Shown here: piece by piece, positions 25,979 to 37,220 of the stretch
Numbering within the stretch: the first letter of the stretch is position 1
Layout of the letters: the number at the start of each line of letters is the position of its first letter
NCBI RefSeq assembly: GCF_000338295.1
Contig: NZ_ANMO01000185.1
Coordinates: 1-45,723 of the forward strand
DNA: 45,723 nucleotides
Direction of reading: 5' to 3'
Source: Rhodopirellula europaea 6C
GTDB lineage: Bacteria > Planctomycetota > Planctomycetia > Pirellulales > Pirellulaceae
The notes under the pieces: generated by a model
What the model saw: only the letters and a program-made list of their open reading frames with translations
What the model was told of the DNA's origin: nothing
Database searches by the model: none
Translations under genes and position numbers: made by a program

Positions 25979-27063
25979 TCAGGCCGGTAGCGTGACGGCC
26001 GCACAGACTTCGCACCGGTTGCGGGCCAATTGACGGACTTCCAAACGCTCGACGCCCCAGGTTCGAATGAAGTTGCACCAGCGTTCCAGGTGAGTCGCGT
26101 TTTCGTATTCGCCCAATTTCATCGTGATCAGCAAACCGCGAAAACTCGTTTCGCGACTGTCCACCATGTTCCGGACTGTGCTGAGCGTTGCATCGGGCTT
26201 CACCGTTGAATCGACCAGCAACCACTTGGCTCCGCGAAAGACTCGGCGGGGCAGGTCACCGGCGCGGGCGGGGTAGTGAATGAATCGCGGATGGTCAGCG
26301 ATTCGAGGATCCATGTCGGCTGGATCCACACCAATGACTTGCATGCCCAATTCCAAAAGGCGGCCGCAGGCTCCGCCGGGGGCACTGCCGACTTCGACGG
26401 CCAAATCGCCTGGCCGCATGTCAAAGCCACTCCATGCGATCGATTCGGCGGCTTTGAAGTACGCCCGAGAAATGGGTTCGTACGCGGGTTCGATCGGTTG
26501 GACTCCACCGGGCCAGCGCGTCGGCAGCGTCGTTGCTTCATGAGTTCCAAAGAACCACTGCGATGGATCAACCAAGACCACGTCCAAAATCCGTTGGCCG
26601 TTTTCAGCGATTTGATTGGGTCGCGCACAAGTCAGCCCAGGGCCGTTGGAAGCTGACCCATCGTGAAGAGCTGCCCAGATTTCATCCGCAACCGCGGCGG
26701 AAACTTCGTCGATGCCGGGTTCGAAATCGAAACGCCCGATTGCGGTGCGGTCTCGAGGCCATACATGCAGCTGATCAAACGGCACCGTTTCAGATGAGAT
26801 GGCTTGCTGCAGTTTCTGAATCATCGCTGACGAGTGATCACTCTTGGCCGATCCCAGTGAACGGGCGGCGGTTCGAATGAAGACTCCGGTCGGCGGCCGT
26901 TTGTTTTGATCATGTTTGGCGGTGACAAAACCGGGACGCGAAAATGCGAGCCGCCATCCTTCGTTGGCAATTTGTTCTTTGACCAAAGTCTCGGCGCCGT
27001 GGGCGCAGCACATCATTGCAAAGGAACTTTGTTGGTTGGAGCTTTGCGTGTTTGGATCGGCGG

Positions 27064-27067
<4 letters not shown>
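25979..27067 (-). CDS. RlmM/FtsJ-like RNA 2'-O-methyltransferase
   Basis: A 362-residue SAM-dependent RNA methyltransferase. The Rossmann core has the SAM loop [18 protein letters not shown] (225-241). The K-D-K-E tetrad of FtsJ-type 2'-O-methyltransferases is visible: K205 in [10 protein letters not shown]286 in LLVDSTV, K317 in LLITMKLGE and E353 in [10 protein letters not shown]. The N-terminal 190 residues could be a THUMP-like RNA-binding part, as in RlmM, which methylates C2498 of 23S rRNA. Site specificity is inferred. The start is taken as the TTG at 27067, overlapping the mnmG stop (TTGA) and keeping the first strand ([11 protein letters not shown]) whole; ATG 27016 is the alternative. 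Confidence 0.85.
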
Positions 27068-29067
<2,000 letters not shown>

Positions 29068-29139
29068 GGATTGTCAATGCGCGATGACGCTCGAGTTGAC
29101 GCCAAACGAATTCACGCCAACCCAAATTTTGACCAAACC

Positions 29140-31404
29140 ATGCGATTTGACCAGCACCAAAGTCGTTTGATTCGTCGCTCCACCGCGATTCGGCGGGCAT
29201 TGGTTGCGGCAATGGTGACGGCAGGATTGGCCGGTGGCACGGTCGCGGATTCGCGTGCCACCTCGGCACAAGAAGTTGCCGATGTGATCATGAATTCGGA
29301 CTCGTTCCAGATCCCGTTCAACATTGCGACAGCAGGAACAGCGCCCGTCGAGGTGCAATTGTACGTGGCGGTTCCCGCAAACCAACCCAATCCAGCCGAT
29401 CAGACAGAAACATCTCGCGAGAACGGGTCGGCAACGCAACCGGGGCCATTGCCTCAGCAGAACCCGTACACCCAAGTCGGTGCCCGGACATCGGCGACAG
29501 CTGCACCTGGGCAATGGAAGTTGTTGGATCGCCAGCCACCGGACGCTCGGCAGTTTCACATCCGAGAATCCGGCGAAGGAACGTTCTGGTTCGCTACTCG
29601 TACGGTGGATGCCAATGGGCGGCCTTTCCCGCCGGGACCGATTGTTCCTGAGTTAAAGGTCGTGGTTGATACGCAAGGTCCGCAGATCGATTTGGAAGCG
29701 GATTCCGACGCCGATGGCCGTGTCGTTGCAAAGTTCACGATTCGCGATGCGACGGAAACTCGCCAGCTGACCGTTCACTACGTCACCGATACGACTCGTC
29801 GATGGCAAGTCGCCACGGTCGAACGAGAAGGAAACACGGGAAGGTTGCAACTGCATCCGAAGGACGATTGGAAGCAATTGTCGCTGCGTCTTCGTGCTCT
29901 CGATCAGGCTGGCAACGAGACCATCGTCAGCGAACTGGTTCAGAAACCGCGGGTCGCGTCCAAGCCCACCACGCGATTTGCATCGGGACCCAATGGATAT
30001 GGTCCCTCGTTTGGGCATGGCATCTTCCAAGGGTTCGGCGATCTGCCGGGCCAGATGCCCGCTGGAGGCAGCGAGGCAGCTTCGCAAGGGCCTGAGATGT
30101 TGCCGTTGCCATCTGGGATGATGTTCGAGCCAGCTGGACCTGTTGCTGGGAATGCACCCGGTGAACAGCCCCATCAGTCGGCAATGGGAGCCGCACGAGG
30201 CATCGAAAGCATCGTAACGCCGGAAGCAGAATCGTTGCCCGCACCGTCGCGCCCGCAAACTCCAGCCGAAGCGATGCGACCGCTCGATGCACCCGCACCG
30301 CAAACGCAGGGGCCTTCACCAGCGATGGCGACGCCGCAATTGCCCGGCCCTCAAGCTCTGTCGCCTCCTATGCAAACGCCAGCCTCGCAAACGCCACCCG
30401 CACAGTCGCCGACGCTGGGAACGGCAAATGGATCTTCGCCGGCAGAACCTGAGACGCCGTTTCACGTGGGGCCGTCTCTGCCAGAGTCCATTCCCGCTCC
30501 GGCCGGTCTGAACACCAACGCGCCGTCGCAACTGAACGCTCCCGAGCCGACTCCGCCGGTCGACAAGATTCAGGATTCCAAAGAACCTGTGCAGTCGCCC
30601 TGGTCGCCTATCACTGGAGATCGCAAAAGTCGCGACCCATTGTCTCTCGGCCGTTCCACGGACACGCCCACCGAAATGCGATACGAGTCGCAACGGGCCA
30701 GTTCGGCGACGATGGAGCGTACGACACTGGATCCGCGTGAAACATTGGACTTGAAACGATTGGCGGAGCGTTCCGTGATCCGCCACAGCGACAGCAATCG
30801 ATTCAGCTTGGATTTTGAGATCGAGGCGATCGGCGGTCGTGGCGTGGAAGCAATCGAGCTCTACGGAACCACGGACGGCGGTATCACTTGGAATCGTTGG
30901 GGAACTGACCCGGACAAGGCCAGTCCTTTTGATATCGAAACCAACGGCGAAGGAATCTTTGGGTTTCAGATCGTGGTCGTCGCAGCGAACGGTTTGACCA
31001 GCCCGTGCCCGCTGAGCGGCGATGCACCCGACATCGTGGTGGTGGTCGACCAGACCGAGCCCGAGGTGAGTATCACCGGAGCACGCTATGGCGAGGCCGA
31101 CCGGGCCGGGTCGCTGGTGATCGCATATCGGTGCCAAGATCAATATTTGATGTCGCGTCCAATCACGCTTTCCTTTAGTGATACACCTGAAGGTCCTTGG
31201 ACAACCATCGCCGCGGGTCTGCGAAACCTGGGCGACTACGTTTGGCCCGCGGACCCCCAATTGCCGCGCCAGATTTATTTGCGAATCGATGCAACGGACC
31301 AAGCCGGCAATGTCGGCAGTTACGTGCTTGATCAACCGGTGGACACTCGGGGGTTGGCCCCGCGAGCTCGCATTCGTGCGTTCCGATCCATTTCCAGTCG
31401 ATAG
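29140..31404 (+). CDS. Exported Ig-like/proline-rich protein
   Basis: A 754-residue predicted secreted or periplasmic protein. An Arg-rich start followed by a hydrophobic stretch (RALVAAMVTAGLAGGTVADS) looks like a signal peptide. Two beta-sandwich modules each end in a similar sentence: RLRALDQAGNETIVSELV near 250 and LRIDATDQAGNVGSYVL near 725. They resemble bacterial Ig-like repeats. Between them, about 290-500, is a Pro/Gln/Ala-rich linker with QTPASQTPPAQSPT-like runs. I chose ATG 29140; ATG 29077 is in frame and possible. The frame is open far upstream on the antisense strand of mnmG, but that part is a shadow. Function unknown; the context before glycan genes suggests an envelope role, weakly. 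Confidence 0.7.
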   Translation: MRFDQHQSRLIRRSTAIRRALVAAMVTAGLAGGTVADSRATSAQEVADVIMNSDSFQIPFNIATAGTAPVEVQLYVAVPANQPNPADQTETSRENGSATQPGPLPQQNPYTQVGARTSATAAPGQWKLLDRQPPDARQFHIRESGEGTFWFATRTVDANGRPFPPGPIVPELKVVVDTQGPQIDLEADSDADGRVVAKFTIRDATETRQLTVHYVTDTTRRWQVATVEREGNTGRLQLHPKDDWKQLSLRLRALDQAGNETIVSELVQKPRVASKPTTRFASGPNGYGPSFGHGIFQGFGDLPGQMPAGGSEAASQGPEMLPLPSGMMFEPAGPVAGNAPGEQPHQSAMGAARGIESIVTPEAESLPAPSRPQTPAEAMRPLDAPAPQTQGPSPAMATPQLPGPQALSPPMQTPASQTPPAQSPTLGTANGSSPAEPETPFHVGPSLPESIPAPAGLNTNAPSQLNAPEPTPPVDKIQDSKEPVQSPWSPITGDRKSRDPLSLGRSTDTPTEMRYESQRASSATMERTTLDPRETLDLKRLAERSVIRHSDSNRFSLDFEIEAIGGRGVEAIELYGTTDGGITWNRWGTDPDKASPFDIETNGEGIFGFQIVVVAANGLTSPCPLSGDAPDIVVVVDQTEPEVSITGARYGEADRAGSLVIAYRCQDQYLMSRPITLSFSDTPEGPWTTIAAGLRNLGDYVWPADPQLPRQIYLRIDATDQAGNVGSYVLDQPVDTRGLAPRARIRAFRSISSR

Positions 31405-31461
31405 TGGCGTTTCGCGTCGAACGCGTTGATCACGAATCCTGCTTTCCAACTGATTTTGATT

Positions 31462-32496
31462 ATGTCTCTTGAGTCATCTTCTCCCATGCGGATTCTGCTC
31501 AGCCAAACGGGTGATCTGTCCGACTGCATTTTGACGCTGCCGGTCGCTTGTTCGCTGAAAGAGTATTTCCCCAATGCGCAAATCGCGATTGCCGTTGGTG
31601 TCGAAAAAGCGGACTTCTTGGAGCAGCATTCAGCGATCGATGAAGTCGTTGATTTGCCGATCCGCTGGAATCGATCGCCGCGAGGCATTCGCAGCGTGAA
31701 ACAAAAACTGACTGCCCAAAATTTCGACGTAGCCATCGATTGCGACGAGTCGTTTGTGTCCGCACTTGTGTGTCAGTTGTCGGCCGCCGCACGCCGGATT
31801 GGCTGGGACACGATGCCGAGATTCGCACCAAGACGCCGACTGCTCAATGAGTTGGTGACACCTGTGTTTCACCATGTGGTCGATCGTCGGTTGGAGTTGC
31901 TCGCTCCGCTCGCGATCGATCGTCCGCAAGCCAGTTTTGACTGGCCAGTCGAATCAGCCGATCACCGTTGGGCAATGCGATATCGCCATCGCTGGGCCGG
32001 GCAAGATCTGGCAATCATGGATTCCGGAAGAGTTTCGTCTTCGGTCGGATGGATGTTTGATCGCTACGCCGCGACAGCTCGCTATTTGGCGGACCGGTTT
32101 CAAATGCACTCCATCGTGACTTGGCGTACATTCGAAGAACGATTGAAAGCAGAGCAGATCGTAGCGTGTGCCGGAGACGCCGCTTCGCTGGCACCCGACA
32201 TGGCGCTATCATTGTCAGCAGCGCTCAGTCCATTGGCTCGAGTGGTGATCGCGGAGGACACACCGATGTTGCATGCTGCGGCCGCTGCGGGAGCCAAGGT
32301 GGTCGGTTTGTATGGTCCAACTGATGGAGCCGAGTCTCCTTCCGCACGCGGGCCATACCAACAACACGCGTTGGCGATCGAAATCAACTCCCGCGGTGGA
32401 TCGCCACGAGGCGAAGCCATCAACCGGATCGGCGTCGAACACGTCTGCCAATGGATTGATCAACTTCAAACGCCCGCATTCGCCAGGGCGGCTTAG
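31462..32496 (+). CDS. Glycosyltransferase family 9 (heptosyltransferase-like)
   Basis: A 344-residue GT-B fold protein of the ADP-heptose:LPS heptosyltransferase family. The N-terminal domain begins MRILLSQTGDLSDCILTLPVACSLK and contains FDVAIDCDESFVS. The C-terminal nucleotide-sugar site has VVIAEDTPMLHAAAAAGAKVVGLYGPTDG, a strong GT9 signature. It would add a sugar to lipid A core or a related surface glycan at the inner face of the membrane. ATG 31462 is used; ATG 31486 is equally possible and begins directly with the conserved strand. First plus-strand gene of the glycan locus. Confidence 0.9.
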   Translation: MSLESSSPMRILLSQTGDLSDCILTLPVACSLKEYFPNAQIAIAVGVEKADFLEQHSAIDEVVDLPIRWNRSPRGIRSVKQKLTAQNFDVAIDCDESFVSALVCQLSAAARRIGWDTMPRFAPRRRLLNELVTPVFHHVVDRRLELLAPLAIDRPQASFDWPVESADHRWAMRYRHRWAGQDLAIMDSGRVSSSVGWMFDRYAATARYLADRFQMHSIVTWRTFEERLKAEQIVACAGDAASLAPDMALSLSAALSPLARVVIAEDTPMLHAAAAAGAKVVGLYGPTDGAESPSARGPYQQHALAIEINSRGGSPRGEAINRIGVEHVCQWIDQLQTPAFARAA

Positions 32497-32590
32497 TCAC
32501 GCGTGGCTACAATCGTCGGTGGATTCAACAGGGAGTCTCTGTTCGATGACATGCTTTCTCTCAGCGTCAACATGTATGCGGTATTGAAGT

Positions 32591-33571
32591 TTGCGTGACA
32601 CTAAAACACCGATAAGCAGTCTGGGCCCCACCGTATCAGGCTATCGTTTTAAGCGAGATCACTTGAATGTTGCTGGCCGTTTGCCGGGTGTCTCCGCATT
32701 CATGCGTATTCGCAATGGCGAAGCGTTTCTGGAAGCGACTATCCGAAGCCATATCGGCTACTTCGATGAAATCGTTGCCGTGCACAATCAATGCACTGAT
32801 CGTACGGTGGAGATACTCGAAAGCCTGCAGGCGGAGTTTGGTGAAGAGCGATTGCGAGTCATTCACTACACCGACCGCGTTTTTCCACCAGGCAGCGATG
32901 GGCACATCGAAACTCCCGGTGATTCACCGAATAGCTTGGTGAACTATTACAACTTCTCCCTCGCGGCGACACGCTATCAAGTTGCTACGAAGCTCGACGA
33001 TGATCATCTTGCTATTGGTTCAGCAACGAAAGACGCGACGGACTCAATACGAAAGCTCGGGTCGGCTTTCAATGAAATGCATTGTTTTTCAGGCCCTAAC
33101 CTTTTGTTGAATGAAAGCGGCGAATTATCTGTGCCGTTGGATGATCCAATTTCGGGTGGAGGCGACATTGGTTTCTTTCCGGTTAGCGAGGAAACCTATT
33201 TCACACACGATCGTCGTTTCGAACGTTTTCATCGTGGCAACCTACCGCGTAAGTTTGTCGGCTTCCTGTATTGGCATTTGAAGTACCTGAAGCCTGACCA
33301 CGGTTTTGGAAACTACGAGCTCGATCAAAACCCGAACAGTCGCTACGCAAAACGATTGAAAACGGTTGAGTCGGATCGAGCATCGGCTCGACGTGTCGCG
33401 GAATTGCAACGTTCTGTGTCCCCGTCGGCTTGGCGACGCGTCAAAGCAATCGTCTCGACAAAAGATCGTCTCCAGAATTCTCGTGACGCAGCGATACTGA
33501 GTAGCTTTGCCGACGTCTCAATCACCGACGCGGTCCAAGCTTCTGCAAACTGGGGCCTCGTCACCAGCTGA
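32591..33571 (+). CDS. GT2-like glycosyltransferase
   Basis: A GT-A fold, family 2-like transferase, 326 residues from the TTG at 32591. Visible parts are SAFMRIRNGEAFLEATIRSH, DEIVAVHNQCTDRTVEILE and the probable metal-binding KLDDDH near 134-139. A later HGFGNYELDQNPNSRYAKRL region is common in related proteins of planctomycete glycan loci. The reading frame begins just after a TGA at 32585. No in-frame ATG exists before residue 38, so a TTG or GTG must be used, and the exact start is uncertain. Acceptor and donor are unknown. Confidence 0.75.
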   Translation: MRDTKTPISSLGPTVSGYRFKRDHLNVAGRLPGVSAFMRIRNGEAFLEATIRSHIGYFDEIVAVHNQCTDRTVEILESLQAEFGEERLRVIHYTDRVFPPGSDGHIETPGDSPNSLVNYYNFSLAATRYQVATKLDDDHLAIGSATKDATDSIRKLGSAFNEMHCFSGPNLLLNESGELSVPLDDPISGGGDIGFFPVSEETYFTHDRRFERFHRGNLPRKFVGFLYWHLKYLKPDHGFGNYELDQNPNSRYAKRLKTVESDRASARRVAELQRSVSPSAWRRVKAIVSTKDRLQNSRDAAILSSFADVSITDAVQASANWGLVTS

Positions 33572-33689
33572 GGTTGAACAAAGCCGCTGCCTTGTTGGGT
33601 GTCAGCTGCATGGTCCTAATGCCCGGCTTGAGCGTGCTGCTCGTACTCGGAGATCGGTTCAAGTCGACTCGCTGAGCCGTGAAGGCCTG

Positions 33690-34493
33690 CTAGGCGGCGA
33701 TGCGGCTGTTCTTTGATTCGCTGCAGGAAGACGCAACGTCAACTTCAAAGACCGTGTTGATGCTGTCTCTGTATTTTTCTCGGTACCCTGCCGCCAGAAT
33801 TGTTTGGCGAACACGTCCTGCTGACTCGACAAGTTCCAAGTTGTCTTGGAAGTCCGGGTGGATGTCGCACAGTTCAACGATGATCAGCTTCGGTTTCCAT
33901 TGAGCAAGCGTGAAGCCTGAGAAGACATTTTCTTCGTAGCCTTCAACATCGACGACGAGAACATCAAAGGCTTCTGGAATTTTTTGGTCCGCAAGGATCT
34001 TGTCGAGCTTGAGGACTTCAGTTTGTTGCTGCTTGCACTCTTTCGCGATTTGTTGTTTGGCCCAAGTGATTCGATCGTACTCTTCGAACGTTGCTTGACT
34101 CATGGTGCTGAGCGAGCCGATCTGCTGAAGCGTCGCGCTGGTGTTCTCGTTTCCTGCGGCGACATTGAGGACCGTCACGCGGTTGAGCATGTGACGCAAG
34201 CGGCACCACTGCGAAAATTGTTTGGACGGTTCGACATACAATCCCCGCCATCCGGCATCGGCAAGCCACGACGTGTTTGAGAATCGTTCGCCGTCATAAG
34301 CACCGACTTCTACAAACACGCCATTTTCGTCCTCAGGAAACGTTTCATCGACGATGCGTTTGAGTTCGGGGATCTGGCATGTCTTGGTTGGCTGGCGAAT
34401 GCCGAGTGTTGTGCGAATCTTGCCTTTGAAAGCGTTCGCTACCGAACTGCAAAGCCGCCATGTCTGTTTTAGCTGTTTGATTTGATTCGCCAT
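33690..34493 (-). CDS. FkbM family methyltransferase (first of three)
   Basis: A 267-residue SAM-dependent methyltransferase of the FkbM family, which O-methylates sugars and other small hydroxylated targets. The SAM-binding start is VFVEVGAYDGERFSNTSWL with the acidic residue in LYVEPS. The later family motif is FDVLVVDVEGYEENVFSGF. In this setting a sugar of the surface polysaccharide is the likely target. It is the last gene of the minus-strand glycan group, 54 bases after another FkbM gene. Confidence 0.87.
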   Translation of the reverse strand: MANQIKQLKQTWRLCSSVANAFKGKIRTTLGIRQPTKTCQIPELKRIVDETFPEDENGVFVEVGAYDGERFSNTSWLADAGWRGLYVEPSKQFSQWCRLRHMLNRVTVLNVAAGNENTSATLQQIGSLSTMSQATFEEYDRITWAKQQIAKECKQQQTEVLKLDKILADQKIPEAFDVLVVDVEGYEENVFSGFTLAQWKPKLIIVELCDIHPDFQDNLELVESAGRVRQTILAAGYREKYRDSINTVFEVDVASSCSESKNSRIAA

Positions 34494-34547
34494 GGGAGTG
34501 TTCCGAGATCGAGTCGCTGAGGGCGTGTGAGTTGTGACGTTGGGAGG

Positions 34548-35243
34548 CTAGGCAGCCAGTTTGGCTTGCGCCGCTTTCGGCATGAATAGCATGTCGCCAT
34601 GCCGACGAGGCGTGGACATCGCTTGGAATCCATGGGTTTCCATGAATTGATTCAATTCCTTGAATAGCACGCCGCCCTCGTAATAGGGCACGGTGGAGAC
34701 TTCACAGACAACCGCTTTGACGCGACTCAGAGTCGCTAGTCCGCCTTTGAGGACGAGTAGTTCGGCCCCTTGTACATCCACCACCAAAACGTCGCAGTCA
34801 TTGGCGAATGGAGTATCGGCCAATAGCCGATCGAGGCTGACGGAGCGTTGAATCTCGATTTTGCCAGTTTCTGTTACCGTCGGCCATCGACTCGTGAGCT
34901 GATCCGCGGGTGCAAAAATGGAATTCGACATGCCGTTGTTGCTGAAGCACCGAAGTCCAAGTTCTTCTCCATCACGATCGCTAAGCAATGCACATGCGGT
35001 ACTGTGTTCAGCAGGACCATCGTGCTGGCGAAGTGAATCAGCCAGTTTGGCATGGATTTCTTCCGAACCTTCAATCCAAAGAATCTTCTGGTAGCCTTTG
35101 GATTCGTAGTTACTTCGTTCTTGGCCTAGGTGCGCGCCCACGTGAACAAGAGTGCGATATTCGCTGCTTCCCTTGGTCAACTGCTGAAGCAGCGAGATCG
35201 GATCTGTTTTGCGGCGAGCATATTTCAATAAGTAGTTAAACAT
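34548..35243 (-). CDS. FkbM family methyltransferase (second of three)
   Basis: A 231-residue FkbM-type methyltransferase. Key motifs are LVHVGAHLGQERSNYESKG with LWIEGSEE for SAM binding and CDVLVVDVQGAELLVLKGGL. It is not a close duplicate of its neighbours: the three copies share motifs but differ in length and N-terminus, so they probably act on different sugars or positions. Start is ATG 35243; 65 bases separate it from the fucosyltransferase gene. Confidence 0.86.
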   Translation of the reverse strand: MFNYLLKYARRKTDPISLLQQLTKGSSEYRTLVHVGAHLGQERSNYESKGYQKILWIEGSEEIHAKLADSLRQHDGPAEHSTACALLSDRDGEELGLRCFSNNGMSNSIFAPADQLTSRWPTVTETGKIEIQRSVSLDRLLADTPFANDCDVLVVDVQGAELLVLKGGLATLSRVKAVVCEVSTVPYYEGGVLFKELNQFMETHGFQAMSTPRRHGDMLFMPKAAQAKLAA

Positions 35244-35308
35244 TTATTTCAGACCGATCGTGGGAAAAGGCACGTGCCGGATTCGGACGCCTTTGTTGTG
35301 CTAGCCGC

Positions 35309-36259
35309 TTAAATTCGGCGCCAGCTCGTTGGGACAATGTCGGAGTCATCAATCTCTGGGTCGTTAAACCACTTTTTGGGGGCTATCGTCAAGTTCGCTT
35401 CGGAACCCGAAAGCCACGCACCCCACCAACTGAATGATGAGTTTGCGATGATATGAGACTTAGCGTGGGTCATTAGCCACAAATCTCTTAGTCCCGTTTC
35501 CGGAGAGCCAGCTAGCTTCAGTTCATCGTTGACGTAAACGGTTGGTCGAGATGAGCGTATGTTTTGTTTGGCCCATTCAATGTCATCGGAGAATACGAAC
35601 ACCGTCGAGTCTGCGGGCATCTGCTCTATGGCGGCTTCGAAGTATTCGCTGGTGCAACTCCAAAATCGCTGTCTCGCGTTCGCGTTGCTTACATAGTCGC
35701 CTCGGCGAACATGTAAAGAAGTTGACATGCCTTCACTGAGTCGCTGCGCCATGTCGCGAGCGGGTTGGTCCAGCGGGACTGGAGGGGTCAATTCAGTCCG
35801 AATTTGATCCGCATAAGGCAAGAAGTATTTTTCGGAAAAGAAATAGCCGCGAATTCTGGCCGGGAGTTCGATGTCGAAGAACGCTCGGTCAAACCGCTTT
35901 GATTGTTCTTCGTAAGTCGGGGCCGATTTAGATTCGCCTTGGATTTTGTCTAGGACCTGGCTGAAAAAACTAGGTTTGATCCATCTCTGGGCTTGAATCG
36001 GAAACGCATCGAGTTCGTAAGATCGATGGCGTTTACTGGAATAGAATTTCAAGTCGAGTTGAAGCGGGCAGTCATGATGGATTGAAAGTGCTCGGCCTGC
36101 GGCGTACTGGAGCATTTGGTTTCCGAGCCCGCCGCTGATCGATATCGTGCAAGCTCTGTCCGAAGCACTTGCTGCTTGCGTCGAACAGACTTGCTGGGCG
36201 GCCTTGCTGTCGAGGGCCTGCTTGCCATCAGAAAGATGGGGGTGAACTGAGGTGGCCAT
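35309..36259 (-). CDS. Alpha-1,2-fucosyltransferase-like glycosyltransferase (GT11)
   Basis: A 316-residue GT11 family transferase that moves fucose (or a related sugar) from GDP-sugar to a glycan. Family motifs are ISGGLGNQMLQYAAGRAL near 43-60, HVRRGDYVSN (motif I, nucleotide-sugar binding) and ANSSFSWWGAWLSG near the C-terminus. The ATG at 36259 shares one base with the GT2 stop (TGATG); a GTG one codon upstream is possible. Its presence predicts a fucosylated surface polysaccharide. Confidence 0.9.
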   Translation of the reverse strand: MATSVHPHLSDGKQALDSKAAQQVCSTQAASASDRACTISISGGLGNQMLQYAAGRALSIHHDCPLQLDLKFYSSKRHRSYELDAFPIQAQRWIKPSFFSQVLDKIQGESKSAPTYEEQSKRFDRAFFDIELPARIRGYFFSEKYFLPYADQIRTELTPPVPLDQPARDMAQRLSEGMSTSLHVRRGDYVSNANARQRFWSCTSEYFEAAIEQMPADSTVFVFSDDIEWAKQNIRSSRPTVYVNDELKLAGSPETGLRDLWLMTHAKSHIIANSSFSWWGAWLSGSEANLTIAPKKWFNDPEIDDSDIVPTSWRRI

Positions 36260-37092
36260 CACGCGGCGCGCCGAATGCCATAGGGTGTGCGAGTCAGCTT
36301 GCTGCGTATTGTGTCGTTGCGAATTGATAAGTTTCTTTGAAGGTCCTCGTTATTCATGTACCCACGCGGGTGGTCGACGTGCAAACAAATGGCTTTGAAT
36401 CGAATTTGCTTTCCACGAATTCCTAAGTTGTTCAATCGCAGGCCGATCTCGCGATCCAAGCCTCCGTAACGCATTCGTTCGTCGTATCCGTTGACCGCTT
36501 CGATATCTGATTTCCAGCCCGAGACGTTGCACCCATTCCAGGTCGGGCGGGTGGTTGTGAGGCGATTCAGGACCGAAGTGAAGGTTTTGTTCTGGACCAG
36601 CCGCAGGCATTTCGAATTGAGCGGCAGGCCATGTCCGCGGAGCCAGTTGAGGCGGAATGCAAGACCGGACCGAACATTCGCCTCCGTGATCAATCCTTTG
36701 AATGATTCCGGCAGGTTGTTGTAAGTGCCCGACAGGAATCGTTTGGGTTCCGCTTCACGCAAATGGACAGCAAGGAAATCTGGCCGCGGAATGCAATCCC
36801 CGTCGGTAAATAGCACATAGTCGCTATTGGCTTGCTCAATGGCTCGATTCAGAATTTCGCATTTGCGAAAGCCATCGTTTTCATGCCAGACATGATGAGT
36901 TTTGATGTCGCACGTGCTTCGGAAGTTTTCGACTACGGCGGCCGTTCTCGAATCGGATCCATCGTCAGCGACCAGGATCTCAAAATCGCGTTCTGTTTGC
37001 AGTTGATAGCCAACCAGGACAAGCCAGAGTTCTTCCGGGGCGTTGAACGTCGTGATGATCACGCTGATTCGAGGTTTCGTCGGTGTTGCCAT
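36259..37092 (-). CDS. Glycosyltransferase family 2
   Basis: A 277-residue GT-A fold transferase. Motifs are ISVIITTFNAPEELWLVLVG, ILVADDGSDSRT, VLFTDGDCIPRPD (metal-binding DGD) and YGGLDREIGLRLNNLG, which resembles the chondroitin-polymerase-like C-terminal GT2 segment. ATG 37092 begins with MATPTKPRISVII; the frame stays open 44 codons to a TTG that overlaps the previous gene's stop, and that longer form cannot be fully excluded. It is coupled to the fucosyltransferase gene. Confidence 0.9.
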   Translation of the reverse strand: MATPTKPRISVIITTFNAPEELWLVLVGYQLQTERDFEILVADDGSDSRTAAVVENFRSTCDIKTHHVWHENDGFRKCEILNRAIEQANSDYVLFTDGDCIPRPDFLAVHLREAEPKRFLSGTYNNLPESFKGLITEANVRSGLAFRLNWLRGHGLPLNSKCLRLVQNKTFTSVLNRLTTTRPTWNGCNVSGWKSDIEAVNGYDERMRYGGLDREIGLRLNNLGIRGKQIRFKAICLHVDHPRGYMNNEDLQRNLSIRNDTIRSKLTRTPYGIRRAA

Positions 37093-37220
37093 AATGTTTC
37101 GATCCGCTGAGACGCCCCTGGCGAGGTAATGGAACGCTCGTTCGTATCGAATTGTCGAGTCAGAGGGCAAGATCGACTCGCAATTTTCGAAGAACGTGCC
37201 AAGGTTGGATCGCCTACACG

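Noticed and set aside
33572-33689. Possible terminator between the convergent GT2-like and FkbM genes
   Set aside because: I found no stem of useful length with a T-tract in these 118 bases.
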